Shown one piece after another: positions 63,088 to 64,000 of a stretch of 64,000 nucleotides of DNA. Both the position numbers and the translations under genes were made by a program. The stretch covers positions 124,001-188,000 of the forward strand of contig NZ_BPUO01000003.1 of assembly GCF_022179805.1 (NCBI RefSeq). Direction: 5' to 3'. A model generated the notes under the pieces. That model was not told where the DNA came from, did no database searches, and saw nothing but the letters and a program-made list of their open reading frames with translations. Positions within the stretch are counted from its first letter, which is position 1; each line of letters begins with the position of its first letter. This stretch comes from Cupriavidus pauculus. Its GTDB lineage: Bacteria; Pseudomonadota; Gammaproteobacteria; Burkholderiales; Burkholderiaceae.

Positions 63088-63684
63088 GTGACTGAACACT
63101 CGACCCCATCTCACGATGTGCTGGCTTCGCTGCGCACCGCTACCTCCGCCCTGCACGACAAGCTGGACCGCGCCATGCCGCTGTCCCACGGCACGCCCAC
63201 GCTGGACGACTATCGCGATCACCTGCTGATCCTGCGCGCGTGGCTGGCGCCACTGGAAACGTGGCTGGCCGGGTTCGGCGATGGCCCGCAAGACCCCGCG
63301 CTGCTGCCGGCCGCGATGCGCACGCCGATCCTGCGCCAGGACCTGGCGCATCCGGCGACACCGCCGGGCGGCGTCACGGTGCCCGACATCGACGTCGGCA
63401 CGCTGCCCGCCGATGCCGCCTACCGCTGGGGCCTCTGCTACGTCATCGAGGGCTCGCAGCTGGGCGGTGCCGTGCTGTACCGGCAACTGGCCGAACGTCT
63501 GGCGCCGCATCCGCTGCAGTACCTGGGTGCCGGCAGAACGCCCGGGCCGCGCTGGCAACAGTTCATCCACGCGTTGCGCGCCAATGTGCGCGAGCCTGCC
63601 GAGATCGCGCAGGCCTGCGCTGGCGCCAAACGGGCGTTCGAGGATCTGCTCGATCGTGTGCCCGCCACCGCCGGTGCCCGGTAA
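63088..63684 (+). CDS. Biliverdin-producing heme oxygenase
   Basis: About 198 residues of the bacteriophytochrome-associated heme-oxygenase type. The proximal heme His lies in SALHDKLDRAM. The distal helix is RWGLCYVIEGSQLGGAVLYR, matching the EGS-x-LG signature of BphO/HemO enzymes. The product would be biliverdin, iron and CO. The start is uncertain: a GTG at 63088 gives the family length but has only a weak ribosome site. The next gene starts 16 bases later with a PAS domain. Confidence 0.85.
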   Translation: MTEHSTPSHDVLASLRTATSALHDKLDRAMPLSHGTPTLDDYRDHLLILRAWLAPLETWLAGFGDGPQDPALLPAAMRTPILRQDLAHPATPPGGVTVPDIDVGTLPADAAYRWGLCYVIEGSQLGGAVLYRQLAERLAPHPLQYLGAGRTPGPRWQQFIHALRANVREPAEIAQACAGAKRAFEDLLDRVPATAGAR

Positions 63685-63700
63685 CCGCGCGAACCGCACG

Positions 63701-64000
63701 ATGGAAGGCGCCGAACTCCAACGCTCGCAAGACCCTTCGCTCGATACCGCATCGCTGTTCGACGCCCTGCCCGAGTCCTACCTGGTACTGAACGCGCGGC
63801 ACGAGGTGGTCGAGGCCAACACGCGCTACCTGGCCATGGCGGGCCGCACGCGCGGCGATGTCATCGGCAAGTCGGTGTTCGACATCAACCCGACGCAGTC
63901 CGAAGCCCAGATGCGGGCGCGCCGCGAATGGCTGCTGGCCACGCTCGACAACCTGGCCGAAGGCGAATCGCGCATGTCGCCGCTGATCCGCTACGACGGC
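63701..64000 (+). CDS. PAS-domain protein, 3'-truncated (probable sensor kinase)
   Basis: The first 100 codons run off the right edge. MEGAELQRSQDPSLDTASLF is followed by a PAS domain: FDALPESYLVLNARHEVVEA, NTRYLAMAGRTRGDVIGKSV, FDINPTQSEAQMR. Proteins starting this way are usually hybrid sensor histidine kinases. It lacks the N-terminal Cys region of bacteriophytochromes in the part seen. It is probably co-transcribed with the heme oxygenase. Confidence 0.75.
   Translation, partial: MEGAELQRSQDPSLDTASLFDALPESYLVLNARHEVVEANTRYLAMAGRTRGDVIGKSVFDINPTQSEAQMRARREWLLATLDNLAEGESRMSPLIRYDG

Overview
The window is GC-rich, compactly coded DNA from a Burkholderiaceae-like betaproteobacterium, most likely Cupriavidus or a close relative of Ralstonia. 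The case rests on the gene content: two Bug/TctC-type periplasmic binding proteins, an OXA-type class D beta-lactamase, AcnB, NnrS with an NsrR-like site, and flagellar genes whose recognisable promoters are of the sigma-28 type. No rRNA, tRNA, CRISPR array, transposase or integrase was found.

Layout. 1-2,027: the end of an MpaB/DUF2236-type gene and a convergent DHA2 drug exporter. 2,292-11,397: a chemoreceptor, a long leader full of inverted repeats, a small Hfq/Sm-like protein, then fliC, flaG, fliD, fliS, fliT, a FliK-like protein and a stand-alone FlhB C-terminal domain. 11,571-20,546: a sugar locus inside the flagellar cluster. It holds a TPR/OGT (SPINDLY-type) glycosyltransferase, enzymes for a CDP-linked deoxyhexose (RfbF, RfbG, RfbH, an RfbC-like epimerase, an NAD(P)-dependent reductase) and two left-handed beta-helix acyltransferases, one fused to an alpha/beta hydrolase. 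20,607-28,190: fliE, divergent from fliFGHIJK. 28,352-50,904: about 23 kb of metabolic and regulatory genes: hydrolase, orphan antitoxin-like regulators, alkB, an SLC13 transporter, a GntR-controlled sugar-acid operon, an intradiol dioxygenase, an EAL phosphodiesterase, a LysE exporter, a LysR/Bug pair, a secreted repeat protein, two gene remnants, a GloVer-repeat lipoprotein and acnB. 51,393-55,942: fliLMNOPQR. 55,956-64,000: an OXA beta-lactamase, an unrecognised 551-residue protein, a second chemoreceptor, nnrS, an NTF2-like secreted protein, a zinc-ribbon protein, heme oxygenase and the start of a PAS-domain protein.

How the genes work together. The two fli blocks encode most of the basal body and export apparatus, the filament, the cap and their chaperones. 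The sugar locus sits between the filament and basal-body genes and begins with a protein glycosyltransferase, so I infer that it decorates flagellin, possibly with an acylated 3,6-dideoxyhexose. The RfbH-Bug-reductase composition resembles the ascarylose pathway, but the electron-donating E3 reductase is not in the window. The Hfq-like gene directly upstream of fliC, preceded by a structured non-coding region, suggests RNA-level control near flagellin.

Strongest second-look items: the Hfq-like gene and its leader; the CDP-sugar/flagellin glycosylation locus with the acyltransferase-hydrolase fusion; the FliK-like/FlhB-C pair; the tandem competing hairpins behind fliE; the NsrR-like site overlapping the nnrS promoter; the double-remnant scar near 45.97 kb; and the unassigned 551-residue protein. 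All start codons and functions are read from sequence alone.
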